64,000 nt of DNA from Mortierella alpina (GCA_029449245.1 JANATF010000006.1:1674001-1738000), one strand, 5' to 3'; shown: positions 15,821-27,538, numbered from the stretch's first letter. Notes: generated by a model not told the origin, from the letters alone. Numbers and translations are program-made.

Positions 15821-16892
15821 GTATTATAGGCTGTTATCGACAGTGAGGTTGTGTAAGATCAGGCATCATTGCACAGCATAGTCCACACAGCAATGCTTTG
15901 TAGATATTATGAACTTTGTATCTCACTCAAATAAAAAGAAACCCCAGCTTCACTAAGCATTGAGTGGTGAGCGGGAGACGCGCTTGTATCACCTTGCTGG
16001 CGGATAATAGCCAAGGCCACTTGCCTATAGGCTCAGACCCGAGAACTGACTTCACACCAGCATCGCACCAATTCCTGAGGCCTTGAGCAAGAGGCGGTAG
16101 GGTAAATTAAGGCAAGCTATGTGAGCGACATATCATCATAGACTACCATTCTCCGAAAAAAATACAGAACATTGAGAGACGCGGAAACCCCAAGTCGTGA
16201 GGAGCTCCGCATCGAAAACTTTGATTTTACTCTTGCTCTAAGCATACACGTTAGGCCTCAGGGGGTGCTGGTATCAACCAGAGAATAACATAAATTTAAT
16301 CGTGAATGGGTTTGACCTTTTTGCAACGAGGACCTTTTTGCAACGAGTCTGAAGACAAGAACGTATTTCCGCTCCAGGTTTAAACGGATGTGTGCATGAA
16401 CCTTTGGTATAAGCATGGCGTGTTCCCAAGCAAGGAGACAGAGACCATCAACTGGTTGAGGACGGGTTGATCGCCCTTGTATAGCAAGGAGAGACGAAAT
16501 CTGTGGGCAACAGAAAATAGGGGAAGGGTGGGACTTGCCAGCGATAACAACACTAAGACCTGGAGAGGGGGCGAATGATTCATGGACAGAGTGGACAAGG
16601 TCGAATGCCTATCTCTGTGCTTTTTGGACTAGTCTGCTGAGAATGCTTGTGCACGTTCTTTTGTTTTGAGGACCAACGCTTGGTCAGGGTACGGAAATCC
16701 GGGACCCGACCGAAGCAAAAACGCGCCATCCTTAACCACGTACAACACGTGTACGCATTAGGTGCATGGGCCTCCACTTTTTTTTTTTAGTTTCCGTTCT
16801 CGATATTTTCGTTCTCACATCCCCCCCCCTCTTCTCCACTTCTTCTCACACATCTCCCACCCATAACCCCATCCTCATTTTCCAGTTCCATC
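15821..16892. other. Intergenic region between monooxygenase and cyclophilin genes
   Basis: A repeated phrase (ttttgcaacgag, twice near 16318-16347) is the only local structure seen. The last 90 bases before the cyclophilin ATG are CT-rich, with a run of C at 16820-16828. No gene was recognised. Confidence 0.5.
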
Positions 16893-17909
16893 ATGGCTAA
16901 CGGTAGGCCAGGCTCGGAAGCATGAAGATTGTTGCTTTGACCGTAGCGTTACTCTTAAAATGTTGAGAAGGATACCGCGAAACGTACAAGCTATTTTTCA
17001 CACGCTCTTTGCAATCCTTAAAACAGTGTTCTTTGACATCACAATCAACGGCGACAAGGCTGGTGTGAGTATAACATCAGCAAGCAAGTTGCCGTCGTTG
17101 TTAATGATTTGGAGAACATATTTTCTAACTTTCATCTCTCCTTGATCTGGCAATGTTGTACAGCGTATCCTCTTCAAGCTCTATGACAATGACGTTCCCA
17201 AAACTACCAAGAACTTCCGTGAGTTGGCAACTGGCCAACAGGGTACGTGAATCAAGGGTCCCTGACTTTGACGTTAGATCACAATCCTCGTATTCTCACA
17301 CACTTTGACTGCGTGATCTTGTGCTCTTGTACAGGCTATGGCTACAAAGGCTCGGGCTTCCACCGTATCATCCCCCAGTTCATGCTCCAGGGAGGTGATT
17401 TCACGAATCATAACGGCACGGGCGGCAAGTCCATCTACGGTGAGAAGTAAGTACTTACCAATCGATTGACAGTCAGTTCATTGAGGTGGGGAGGGGGACA
17501 CTTGTGACTGACAAACAAACCCTTTGCTTTTCGCTGCGTGACAGATTTAATGACGAGAACTTCACATTGAAGCACACCAAGCCCGGTTTGCTGTCCATGG
17601 CCAATGCTGGACCAAATACCAATGGCTCTCAGGTACCCCCACGCAATTCTTTTGTGCGAATGCACTCTGACAATAGTAAAATATTCGCAGTGACTAAACG
17701 GCCTTATCCTCTCTTTTTTTCTGCCTTCTATCCGGCCTTTAAAAAAGTTCTTCATCACCACCGTGGTTACCTCCTGGTTGGATGGTAAACATGTCGTGTT
17801 CGGCGAGGTTGTTGACGGAATGGATCTTGTCAAGCAAATTGAGAGCCTGGGTTCGGCCTCTGGAACTCCCAAGGCGAAGGTGGTTATTTCTGACTGTGGC
17901 ACAGTGTAA
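16893..17909 (+). CDS. CPR1: Cyclophilin A, cytosolic peptidyl-prolyl cis-trans isomerase
   Basis: The product catalyses proline isomerisation and is the cyclosporin A target. Six exons, 16893-16902, 17027-17064, 17164-17242, 17335-17446, 17545-17632 and 17748-17909, give 162 residues, the normal length for the single-domain form. The first exon holds only ten coding bases (MAN plus one base) and joins to [13 protein letters not shown]. Catalytic and ligand-binding motifs are intact: [41 protein letters not shown] and the tryptophan in [14 protein letters not shown]. There is no signal peptide or organelle extension, so the enzyme is cytosolic. Five introns in a 489-nt coding sequence is dense. 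The call is firm. Confidence 0.97.
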
Positions 17910-18966
17910 AGTGCGAGTCAAGATTCGCCATTCTGCAAGTTATCCATCCGACACAACTCGTAATCCTACGTTACCCCGCGTAGCTTACACAGTGAGATAG
18001 CGCGTCGGTTATGAAGAGCCGCTCATAAAAAAAAATACTTTTTTTAACCCACCACTGCCGGACTCGAGGCTCTTATTTGTTAAAAAAACTTTACTGGTAT
18101 TGTCTGGAAGGTCCCATCGTGCGATTCATCTGCTTGTGCTGTGGACTACTGCCTGTGTGCGGCGACGATTTTTTTTTTTTGGTCTAGATCAAAGCGTCTG
18201 ATGTGCATGATCGATGGACTTCCATGTCCTCACAAGATACAGAAAAAAAACCTCGCTGCACTTTCACTGAAAACTGAATCGTCCGAGGGATTCCCTTTCA
18301 ATTTCAGGCAACCAACACTTTCAAAGGATTATGGAACGAGGGGCATAATGGAATGTGGATGAAAAGTCCAGTTCGTTTTGTTTGTCACGCAATTGTCTTC
18401 CCAAAAACGCACATACGCTCTATTCATAAACACGAGGGAGAAAAAAGAACCAAACATCCAAGAAAAGTGAGCAAGAGAACAAAAAACACTAGACAGCGCT
18501 ATCGAACGAGAGAGAGCCCCTAATCTTGACAAAACAGGAACAAAAGATACCCTGGATTTGTCTTGTGTTGACGAACATTTCTGGTCGTGTGGATGGCATT
18601 TCACCCTTGCTGGCAAAAGGGCTCGAATATCACTCCTTCCCTCTCCTTGCGAGATCGGTGATAGCTGACCCTATCCTTCAGCCCGTGTGTCTCCTTCGGG
18701 GGATTTTTTTTTTGTCAATGCTCCGCCAAGCTCCAAGGTGCGGTACTGTACGGCAAGAAGGAAAGGAATAAACACAAACCGAGGCTGCAGACATGCACGT
18801 TGGAACAGGGCATGCAGCGAGCAACTAATATGCGGTGCATATCTTAAAGACAAGCGCCCTTTTTCAGGTTCCAAAATAACTTGCTTGGCAAGTGTCATAC
18901 GACAAACATCCAATTCCTCCAATCTGCACAAGGGCTGAGCTGCTGAGCGGTTCATCTCATACCGCC

Positions 18967-18967
18967 A

Positions 18968-18994
<27 letters not shown>
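18967..18994. repeat. A(28) homopolymer next to GA-rich microsatellite
   Basis: Twenty-eight consecutive A residues are followed by GACAGA and (GA)n repeats up to about 19048. It could be the tail of a retroposed RNA, but no retroposon body or target duplication is visible, so a simple repeat is the safer call. Confidence 0.8.
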
Positions 18995-18998
<4 letters not shown>

Positions 18999-19245
18999 GC
19001 CAAAGCCCAGGAGACAGAGACAGACAGACAGAGAGAGAGAGAGAGAGAGCAACAGGCGAGAGAGCAGAGGGAGCAGGAGGAGCGACGGGTCGAAAGGGAA
19101 GGTATGACCGCATGCAGGCAGGGATGGCTGTCGCCGAGAGTCCAAGGTGATCCAATGTCGCCTGTCCGTGTGCGGAGCGACTGAGAAGTGCTCACCGATT
19201 GGATTGTGCGGACGGCGAAGTGAGACCCTGGTCCTGGTTCAAAAA

Positions 19246-19253
19246 GTATATAA
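19246..19253 (+). promoter_or_regulatory. TATA-like box
   Basis: The sequence gtatataa lies about 245 bp upstream of the ATG at 19494, in an otherwise GC-balanced region. It is a plausible core promoter for the Ser-rich gene. Confidence 0.4.
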
Positions 19254-19376
19254 CTGTTTAAAGGCTTTTTGCATCTGCTCCATTTGACACTCCTTCTTCC
19301 TCCACTTCTCTCGTTTGCACTCCTACTACTCTCTCAACCTTCATCGCCTTACAGTCCTCACTTACCTGCGCTGCAG

Positions 19377-19467
19377 ACTCGCACACCTCGCCCGTCACCT
19401 TCGCAACACACACTCGCACACCTCGTCCGTCATCTTCGCAACACACACTCGCACTCGCACTCGCACG
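19377..19467 (+). repeat. 35-bp tandem duplication plus hexamer repeat in a 5' leader
   Basis: Bases 19377-19411 are repeated at 19412-19446 with two C/T differences. They are followed by three copies of actcgc. The repeat sits just upstream of the start codon at 19494, probably within the transcribed leader. Confidence 0.85.
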
Positions 19468-19493
19468 AATACACCTACACACTTTATAGCACC

Positions 19494-20443
19494 ATGGAGG
19501 TTTGTCACTCCTCTACAAGGTACTAGACTAAGCACACTACCCTGCAACCCCGCTTCTTCCGGACTTGACTCGACAAACTCTTTCACACTCAGGACAGCGC
19601 ACTCACACACTTCTCTTTCTCAATCCCCTCCCGTGCAATAGCAACACATCCTTTCTCGACCAAGTCTTTGGCACCGATGGTCGGAAACACAAAGACGAAG
19701 GCATTTGGAGTTGGATCAAGGCTCAAAAGAACAAGCGCAAGAGCCGGCAACTTGGTCGCACAAAGTCGTTGAGCGCTGCCACAGACTCTGCTCACAGTCG
19801 GTCCGACTCCTTCAACTCTCGAGTCTCCAGCGGTGGTTCTCAGCTCTCGTTTGTGTCATACTCCTGCTCTCAAAGATCCCCTACCTCGACCTTCACCCCT
19901 TCCATCTCATCATCATCTGTGACGGATCGCACCATTTTCCCGCCGTCCTCGTTGTCGACAATGAGTTTCCAGTCAAGCAGTGCCTCTTCAACAACAGCAG
20001 TATCGCCCAACAGACACTCTCATCACAGAAGTCAAAGCACGCTTCAACTGTCTACATCCAACTCTGCACAAGAGTTCTCGCCCCAATACCCTAACCACCA
20101 CCGCAGTTACAGTGAAGAGCCGACCAAGCGACGACCCGGTTCTACTAGATCCGAGTCGATTCGTCATTTACAAAGCATCTCCGCTATGTCCCAGGAAGAC
20201 CTCGGCAGCCGGAATCCCTTAAAGGGCAAGGGTGTGCCGAGAGACACCGTGGAAGAAGAAGACGAAGAGGAGGTCAGGGGCACGGATGTGGGCGTACAAG
20301 TGCGTCAATATCATCCGCGCTGGAGTTCACCCAGTTTCAGTCCGCGTCCGCCCGTGTCCAGTGATGAGATTGACGGTCGAAGATCGAGGCGGATGAGCGA
20401 GTCGAGGAGTGCCAAGAACGATGGGTGGTGGTGGGAATCATAG
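19494..20443 (+). CDS. Uncharacterised Ser-rich basic protein
   Basis: Two exons, 19494-19519 and 19642-20443, give 275 residues. The first exon is 26 nt (MEVCHSST plus two bases) and joins in frame to NTSFLDQVFGTDGRKHKDEG. The central part is Ser/Thr-rich and probably disordered. Basic-Ser motifs (GRTKSLS, RRMSES) could be targets of AGC kinases or 14-3-3, which is inference. The C-terminus ends in DGWWWES, an unusual aromatic-acidic tail. There is no signal peptide or membrane segment. I do not recognise a family. The short first exon follows the same pattern as the Hsp110 and cyclophilin genes nearby. Confidence 0.6.
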
Positions 20444-20766
20444 CGTACTTTTTTTCTTGTAGCATATCATAATCCTAATCGCGGCTGTATGACTATCATC
20501 ACGCCTGTACCATAATAATACCAGCCTTCATGAGAACACAGTTAGTTCATTTGGCCAGGGCTTTTCGAGAGCAAACACGGAAAAGGAGGGGGGACGGTAA
20601 AGAGCCTTCTTGGCTGATGCGCGCGCACCACAGCCCGGTGGTCGAACCGGTTTTTTGCGTATATCACATGACCAATTAAGGAGATGACGGCTCTCGGGCA
20701 TGCCTCGCAATCTGATCTCGCATCTGCTCCCGTCATCTAGCACTCCCTCCGCTCTACTTAACCACC
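20444..20766. other. Short promoter region of LCB1
   Basis: This 320-bp interval separates two plus-strand genes. The last 30 bases form a short CT-rich leader. I see no TATA box or gene. Confidence 0.5.
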
Positions 20767-23042
20767 ATGGACAGCCCAATTGTATCCGCAGTCAGCCAGA
20801 CCATCCTCACCGTCTCAAGGGCAGTCGAGGCTGTCCCCGGCTCAGCGATCGTCATCGACTACATCAAAAACTCGTACCAGAACGATCCCTTCCGCGTCGT
20901 GCTGGAGCTGGGCTTGGCCGTCTATGCTGTCAAGTACATGCTCTCGAAAAAATACCGCATCGACCATACGCACGTCCAGTTGACTGAGAAGGTTGGTATC
21001 CTGTGCTTGAAGGCCGGTGGGCTTCTTGTTTGTTGGTGCACCTCCCTTTTGGACGCATGGAATCGGAGAAGCTGATGCGATATACAATGCGCGATTTAGG
21101 AAATTGATGAACTCGTCGCAGAATGGAATCCCGAACCCTTGGTCCAGCCTCTCTCAGAAATTCAACGCATGGAACTGGACAAGGCGCAGGTGATTGTCGG
21201 GTAAGGAACGATCCGGGAAACCCCTGTCAGCACGCTGTGGAACACTGTCTCGTGCTTCGTTCTTTTTATTCTGTATTCTGTTCCTGAGATTGACAGCATG
21301 CGCTTTTTGTCTTTGCCCGATCCTTCTAGTGCACAGGGACCCAAGCCAAAGGTGCAGTCAACAGGCAAGAACCTTCTGAACCTTGCTAGCGCCAACTTCT
21401 TGGGCTATATCACAAACGAGGACATCAAGGTAAACCAGAGCGCAGGAGGATCGGAACATATCCCCCCTCCCCCCCCCCCTGTCCTATCATCCCCGTCCCA
21501 GCCGAAAGAAGGCAAACCTTACTGGAGTGTTCCATGGTGTCCCTCACTCGGGAGAATAACTAGTCTTCACCTGCAGCAAGTAACACACTCAACTGACCAA
21601 CCGTTTCTCATCGTACTTCTAATGCATGTATAGCAAAAGGCAATTGAGACCCTCCATAACTATGGTGTCGGTTCATGTGGCCCTCCCGGATTCTATGGCA
21701 CGCTCGGTGAGTAGAGAATAATTTGTGTATCGATATGTACAACCAAGAGCGCAGCATTATCCGGATAGAGAACCTAACCCTCGCAACTGCGCAAATCTTC
21801 GTACCCTATGTGCATCGCTCTAGATGTTCATATCAATTTGGAAAAGGACATTGCACGGTTTTTGGGCACGGAATCGGCCATTATTTATGCACAAGGATTC
21901 TCAACCATTTCCTCGGTCATTGCAGCATTCTCGAAGCGTGGAGACATCATAGTTGCTGACGATGGATGCAACTTTGCAGTTCAGAAGGGTACTCAGATCT
22001 CGAGATCCAACATCAAGTGGTTCAAGCACAATGACATGGCGGATCTGGAGCGTGTGCTAGAATCGATCCAAAAGGAGACAAAATCGGTACGGGCAGAATC
22101 TCTTTGGTATGATTTGGGTCTGTACTTGGTTTGTAGTTCTAAAGCGTGTACGCAATTGCTGTGTCATAGAGTAAGAAGAGACCCTTGACCCGTCGGTTCA
22201 TTGTGACGGAGGGACTATTCCAGAACTATGGTGATATGGCACCCTTGGACAAGATCATGGAGCTAAAGAATAAGTACAAGTACCGCGTGATCCTTGACGA
22301 GTCCAACTCGTTCGGGTTGCTAGGCAAGACAGGACGTGGTCTCACTGAGGTTTACAATGTTTCTGCCAGAGATGTCGATATGATTGTTGGATCCATGGCC
22401 AACTCCTTCTCTGCCAACGGAGGTTTCTGCGCAGGTAACAAGGAAGTGGTTGATCATCAGCGTCTCTCTGGACAGGCCTTTGTCTTCTCAGCCTCGATCC
22501 CAGCTATGCTGGCTGTCTGCGCTTCGGAGGCGATCAACATTCTTGAGCACGGACAAGGGCCCAAGCTGTTGAAGGAACTGCATGACAATGCGACCGCCTT
22601 CCGAAACGTCGTCCTGTCGTCCCCTCAGTCTGTTGAGGTCAGTTCGGCACCCGTGTCCCCTATTTTGCACTTGCGTTTTCCTAAGGCCGCCCTGGATGTT
22701 GCCGGCGTTATTACGAGAGATGAGGAGAAATGCCTGCTGCAGGAGATTGTTGATGAGGTAAGTTCTGCGGCCAACATGCTAACACCTACTCGAACGTTCT
22801 GTGAGTCCCTTTTCACAAACTAACCGGGTAGACTCTTCAATCCGCCTCATTGTACGTGCTAGGTCGCTGCCAAGGATGGTGTGTTGATCACCAGAGCCAA
22901 GTATGTCGAGAACCAAGAACAGTTCCTGCCACGACCCTCGATCCGCATCTCGATCTGCGCTACCCATAGCCGCAAGGAGGTCGAAAAGGCTGCTCAAGCC
23001 ATTAAGGCTGCTTTCAGCAAGGTCTTGACCAAGCGCAAGTGA
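20767..23042 (+). CDS. LCB1: Serine palmitoyltransferase subunit 1
   Basis: This is the non-catalytic subunit of the ER enzyme that condenses serine and palmitoyl-CoA in the first step of sphingolipid synthesis. Seven exons, 20767-20991, 21100-21200, 21330-21429, 21634-21706, 21824-22086, 22170-22757 and 22863-23042, give 509 residues. Residues 30-65 hold the membrane-anchoring N-terminus ([16 protein letters not shown]). The alpha-oxoamine synthase fold follows: [31 protein letters not shown]. At the place where LCB2 carries the PLP lysine this protein has [15 protein letters not shown], with no lysine, as expected for LCB1. The C-terminus is complete ([13 protein letters not shown]). The catalytic partner LCB2 is not in the window. 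Intron 3 contains a C-rich run near 21467-21480. Confidence 0.95.
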
Positions 23043-23797
23043 ACTGCTCAAGGACCGTGTCGCAGAAGTCTTTGCAAATTTATCAATATATCTATCCATT
23101 ATCCACTCGTAATATCTAATGCCAGCACGCAACAATAAATTCCCCAACTATCCAGCTCAATGGATAGCATTGTGAACGCTTACCTGCGGTATTTCTTGAG
23201 TAGTAAGCAAAAGACGCGTTTATTTCGCAAATCTCAGCTGGGCGCGAATTCTCTTGAGCCCTTGCCTTTGATGAATAATCAATCGCAAAGACATGGCATC
23301 AAAGTTTTATGCACGTTTTATGACATACAGCGGAGGCAAACGAAAGAACCCCAGAGGCTCGCGATTTCAGAAGGTGAATATTCCGCCACTTGGCTTTGAC
23401 GACGCTCCTCCCCCTACACTGTGGTGTAGTGGTGTATGGTTGGAAGACATCGATGTCAGTCAACACAAAAGCATGGCATCTGCGGACAGATCAAGGCTCC
23501 CACAGGGAATCTAAATTGGTGGCACAGAGGGTCGTGGTTAGTGTACTGTATTGCAACCTTTGGCTGCAAACTGTCGTCAAATGATGACAAACCAACGCGC
23601 CGTGTGCAACTGCGCCGTACGAGCACTTCTGGTAGCCCTATACGCGGATCATCCAGCGAGCCTTATAAATATGGGGCATCATCCCCATCGTCTCTTCCAT
23701 TCATTACACTCATTTAGCCTTCTTAAAAGTCTTGGATCAGACGCACTATACTCTCGATACCCTTTGCATCCCACCACAAAAGCAAACTCCCTTAATC
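23043..23797. other. Intergenic region with TATA box for the GST-like gene
   Basis: The first 120 bases should be the LCB1 3' end. A good TATA box (ttataaat, 23663-23670) lies about 130 bp upstream of the GST-like start codon. Open frames between 23160 and 23520 have no recognisable domain and overlap one another; I do not call them genes. Confidence 0.5.
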
Positions 23798-24712
23798 ATG
23801 GCAACCCCTCAGCGCTTCGCTTCTCTCCACACAGAACTGTCGTCCAAGGACGCATCTCTCCTTCTGGGCTCTGCTGTCAAGGACCTTGAATTCGAGGTCA
23901 ACTACTTTCAGATCTCGTGCGTCGCGGCTACCCCCCGTTACCTTCTTACATACGGCCAAGCCAACTGGAAGGACCATCATCCCAAGAACTTTTTCGGACC
24001 AGATTCCACAGAAAAATACGAAGTGGCCTTTGGTTGCCTCCCTTCCCTGAAAGTTAAGGCAGCTGAGGGCGAGGGAGAGATTTTGTTGGCCGAAGGCTTC
24101 AACATTGACTTGTTCCTAGCCAAGAAATTTGGCCTGTTGGGCGAGAACGAGTACGAGGAGGCGACCATCAGAGCATTCTACTCCCAAATTCATTACTTGC
24201 GCGAACGGTCTTTGATGCGGATGACCTGGACGTTTCCGGACAAGCGCAGAGAGTCGTGGGAGACATTTGTCAAGACGACGCTGCCTGATTTTATCCGGAA
24301 ACATGAGCAGCACTTGGAGCGCAATGGATCGAATGGACACTACTTTGGCGACAAGGTAACATACAGATGGATGCTCGTAGTAATATACCCCATGTGCCTC
24401 GCATACTATTACAAAGACGAACCGGAAAAAAACCCTTAACTGTGGCATTTCTTTTGCTTCTCGTACTAGTTCTCGCTTGCCGACATTCACTTGATGAGCG
24501 TCATTGATCACTTTTTGGAACTGCCCCGCGGCGAGGAACTTGTAGATTTGTTCAAGGCATCGACCCCGCTGTGGAAGGTCATCGAGAACGCCAGGGAAGG
24601 GAACCCGTTGATTGCAGCATGGAGGAATACAGACGAGTTCAAGAAATGTGTCGAGGGTGGAAAGGTGCTATATAGTACAACTGCCTTTGACGAGAAGGAA
24701 CAGAGAGACTAG
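23798..24712 (+). CDS. Glutathione S-transferase-like protein
   Basis: Two exons, 23798-24355 and 24470-24712, give 266 residues. An N-terminal thioredoxin-like half (FEVNYFQI... CLPSLKV, the cis-Pro position) is followed by a helical C-terminal half (LAKKFGLLGENEYEEATIRAFY, FSLADIHLMSVIDHFLE, NPLIAAWRNT). This resembles sigma/alpha-type GSTs. The N-terminus is longer than usual because of a segment with GPDSTEKYEV and GEGEI, and the usual catalytic Tyr/Ser position is not obvious, so activity is uncertain. I chose the ATG at 23798 because it lies downstream of the TATA box; the frame is open from an ATG at 23732. No signal peptide is seen. Confidence 0.75.
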
Positions 24713-25408
24713 AGTGGCCCTTTTCTTTTTTTTTCTCAAAACTCGACTCCAGAATGGCAATACAATAGGTCTTTTTTCTCACACACTCGATCGACACCTG
24801 CTCTAAAGCTGCACGTTCATGATATGATAGGACCCGCGTTAGCCTTCTTTTCATAGCTTCGAGAGACTGAAGTAGCGGACCACATCCTCGGAAAAAGACA
24901 CCTCGTGCATGCATGAATTCAGCACGCATGCGCGCAGGGCGCACTGGCCTTCTGTTAAAAGGAATGGAACTTCGTTGCCTACACACTTACTGTACCTGAA
25001 AGCCAACGCACGCCCCTTTTCTTGATCGTTACACGCATGAGGGCATGTTCAACCACATCACGGTACGATTTAACCCCACCTCATATCCATTTTTTTCTCG
25101 CAGAAACGGTATTCGAGGCACTACGGGAAGACTCGACGATCCTGCGCATGCCACCGCCATTTAGAACAAGATAACTAAGGCGTGAGAGAAAACGGGATAA
25201 GAGGATATTCATGTTGTTTTGTATAAAAAAGCGCGCTCCAAGTCCCTTGTCTTATCTCCTTCCTCTCATTCACAACCATCCATCAACTACACACCCTGCC
25301 CTAAAAACAAAACGGTAAGCCCATCCATCCTTTCAACCAGCCAAGCTTTAATAGCATTGTGTATTGCCGTAAACTTATCCATGTAAACCTCAACGACTAA
25401 ATCTAGCG
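24713..25408. other. Promoter and intron-containing 5' leader of a secreted-protein gene
   Basis: A TATA-like site (gtataaaaaa, 25221-25230) precedes a C/A-rich leader. A probable 5' UTR intron runs from gtaagc at about 25315 to tctag at about 25405, two bases before the ATG at 25409. The left part should be the 3' flank of the GST-like gene. Confidence 0.55.
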
Positions 25409-25873
25409 ATGACACGATCGACGCTGATTGCCTTCCTGGCGCTGGCGCTACTTCAAGTTGCCTTGGCCCTACCCTATGGTTACAACTTTATCGTCAATGT
25501 AGCAGCCAAGGGTGCGCTCATCGGTCCCCCGGGCCTGGTACCTACCGTCCAGAGAGGTGATAAAGGACGTGCCTTCAATATGTGGGGTATCAAAAAGCTC
25601 GGGACCGGTGCCTCCATTTTCATGCCGCCAGCAGGTGCTTACCTCAATCCTGCCAATTCCAATAACGTTATCGTTCGTGGCGGACCGTTTGAATGGTTTT
25701 TTCAAAAAGCTGGCGATGAAGTATACCTTATCAAGCTCCCTAACGAGGATCTGGTCCTAGAGTGGAGTGAGCAATACAAGGACGTTACTCTGCAGCCTGC
25801 TAACGGAGAACAGACGCAGCTTTGGAGAGTTCAGTCTGAATTTGGCTATAGCCGCATGTTCAATCAGTGCTAG
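25409..25873 (+). CDS. Small secreted protein, possibly a beta-trefoil inhibitor
   Basis: This intronless ORF of 154 residues starts with a clear signal peptide (STLIAFLALALLQVALA), cut before LPYGYN. The mature part of about 134 residues has spaced hydrophobic-aromatic strands and ends with a TQLWRV motif. That pattern is reminiscent of small fungal beta-trefoils of the mycocypin/I66 protease-inhibitor kind, but I cannot show the internal threefold repeat with confidence. Only one cysteine remains in the mature chain, so it is not a disulfide-rich effector. The promoter has a TATA box and the leader a probable intron, suggesting regulated or strong expression. Secretion is well supported; the fold is a guess. 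Confidence 0.72.
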   Translation: MTRSTLIAFLALALLQVALALPYGYNFIVNVAAKGALIGPPGLVPTVQRGDKGRAFNMWGIKKLGTGASIFMPPAGAYLNPANSNNVIVRGGPFEWFFQKAGDEVYLIKLPNEDLVLEWSEQYKDVTLQPANGEQTQLWRVQSEFGYSRMFNQC

Positions 25874-26221
25874 TCAGAGACTAGCTCAGCAATGCCTTTT
25901 GATTTGTAGCCGACTCTCACTGTCGTTCTCAAAAATAAATTGTATGCGCGCGTGGCCCCATGTTACAATGGTGCACGCTATTGTTCCCAGTACGCCTCAC
26001 ACCATCGCTGAAACAGTTACGATCCAATGTTGATAAGGATGGAGTTTAGACGTTGCTACTACGCGTGCTTCTTGGAAAAAAGTGTACAGCATTATCCCCA
26101 TACCCTAGGCTTGTGATGGAGTAGATACGGTCTTGGGGACGCAGCGACGAAATCGGCGAGGACGACGTGGAAAAGGGGGTTTTCAGACAAACTTATTCTT
26201 GGGAAAAGATGAGGAGCGGAA
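25874..26221. other. 3' flank of the secreted-protein gene
   Basis: I see an A/T-rich stretch near 25931 that may hold the polyadenylation site and nothing else that can be supported. It may include decayed sequence of the pseudogene that follows. Confidence 0.4.
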
Positions 26222-26390
26222 AAGGTGGTTGTTCCGTTACCGGTACCCATCTCGTAGATAATCAAGTCCTTGTGTGGGTACTCGTTGAGCTTGCGCTCTG
26301 TCACAATGTACTTGGCAATCGCATGCCCGTATCATGACTACAGTAATTCATGGAGTAGGTCACTTACCTCTAGGTATCGCGGGTGAAAGG
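26222..26390 (-). pseudogene. Fragment of a MidA/NDUFAF7-like methyltransferase gene
   Basis: On the minus strand, 26330-26222 reads YGHAIAKYIVTERK and then DLIIYEMGTGNGT, which matches the SAM-binding start of the NDUFAF7/MidA methyltransferase family (PF02636-like). The codon directly before YGH is TGA, where the family would be expected to have an aromatic residue such as Trp. Upstream, FHPRYLE and a GTAAGT donor are still recognisable, but only 30 bases separate the donor from the next AG, too short for a normal intron. After GNGT the frame loses similarity. I infer a decayed partial copy. No intact copy is in this window. Confidence 0.5.
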
Positions 26391-27538
26391 GAACGAGAAC
26401 GAGAAAAAGCAAAGGGCAATAATATCAAAGTGGGGTATCTTTTATACCGTGACCAGTCGTCATCGCTACTCCGCCCTTATCACTTGCGTCTCCTCTTTTC
26501 TAGTCGAGTCAGCACAGCCTGGGGTTTGTCGTTCTCCCATGATCAAAAATGGCGAGCAAAACTCAGAGCCCCACTGAGGAACCGCCACCCATATCCATGC
26601 GGATGCAAGGATGGCTCCTCTACCAGGAGGTTTATTTGTGAGTTATTTGAAGTGGCTAGTCAAATGTTGGATGAATAACGTTGATCTTTTATCCTCCTGT
26701 TCACTTTTCTTTGAGAAGCACAATAAATGTTATTTCGCATACATTTCACCACCCCAAAGGATGTCAACAAAATTTTCGCCTGACGAGTAATTTCGCGTAT
26801 CCAGAGATACAGCGCTATGGAGAGCGATCAAATCTGGAATGTTTACAACGCCTCCCAAGGGAAGAGAGGGGGGCCCACCTTGACAACCGTAAAAATAGCG
26901 ATGTCTTCCCTTTTTCATGCTTCCATATTTCTCGTATCAATAACACAGATGTACTTGTGTTGCACCTTGCTTGGGTCAATCAATATACACATTCAAGGGG
27001 GGTTGAGGAGGTGTGTGTGCATGACTGTGCATGCAAACCCTCATTTTTTTTTCCAAGAATGTAAGAATGCAGCCAACAAACGCGTCTTTTCTACGACTTC
27101 TGCTTCTTTTCGTGCACTGCACTACTGCAAGTCAAAATGTCTCTGGCGCCGCATTTGAGCTCCGAGTCTTCAGCACAGACCAGCGGTGTAAATGATTTGT
27201 TTGTTCCAAGACTCACCTGTCAAAGACTGGCACCATTGCAAAGCACACCAGGCTAACAACAACAACAACAACCCCAATGCAGAAACCTCATGCAGGGTGA
27301 GGCATCTCTCCTTGATGATTGATCCCTTCAGCCAGAAAGTACACTTGACTACAAACCCCACAAGGGGTTACATATTCAAGTAAGCAGACCTACTCTCAAG
27401 CATACATAAGCAGCTTCGATTCCCTCTCCCTCTTTCAGACACAACCCCACCATCCATCCTTTTGCAAGTCGCCGATCCATCCAACGCTAACCTGTGTCCG
27501 CGACTATTTCGAAAAAAAAAAATATCATCCACACAGCC
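26391..27538. other. Gene-poor interval upstream of the 6-cysteine protein
   Basis: Only short ORFs without domains or signal peptides are present. A small (AAC)n run occurs at about 27256-27270. The 100 bases before 27539 are C/A-rich and look like a leader. Confidence 0.45.

Larger units (their letters stand above)
17910..19493. other. Intergenic region with homopolymer and GA-rich tracts
   Basis: No gene is supported here. The region contains a 28-base A run (18967-18994) followed by a (GACA)n/(GA)n tract to about 19048, a TATA-like site near 19247 and a 35-bp tandem duplication just before the next start codon. Short ORFs across these repeats are low-complexity artefacts. Confidence 0.55.

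Noticed and set aside
18967-18994. A(28) run as the tail of a retroposon
   Set aside because: No body with pol III boxes and no target-site duplication was found.
18671-19195. ORFs on both strands across the A(28)/GA tract
   Set aside because: Translations are Phe/Lys or Arg/Glu/Ser runs produced by simple repeats.
23160-23520. Possible small gene upstream of the GST-like gene
   Set aside because: Three overlapping frames compete, none has a recognisable domain, and no splice model improves them.
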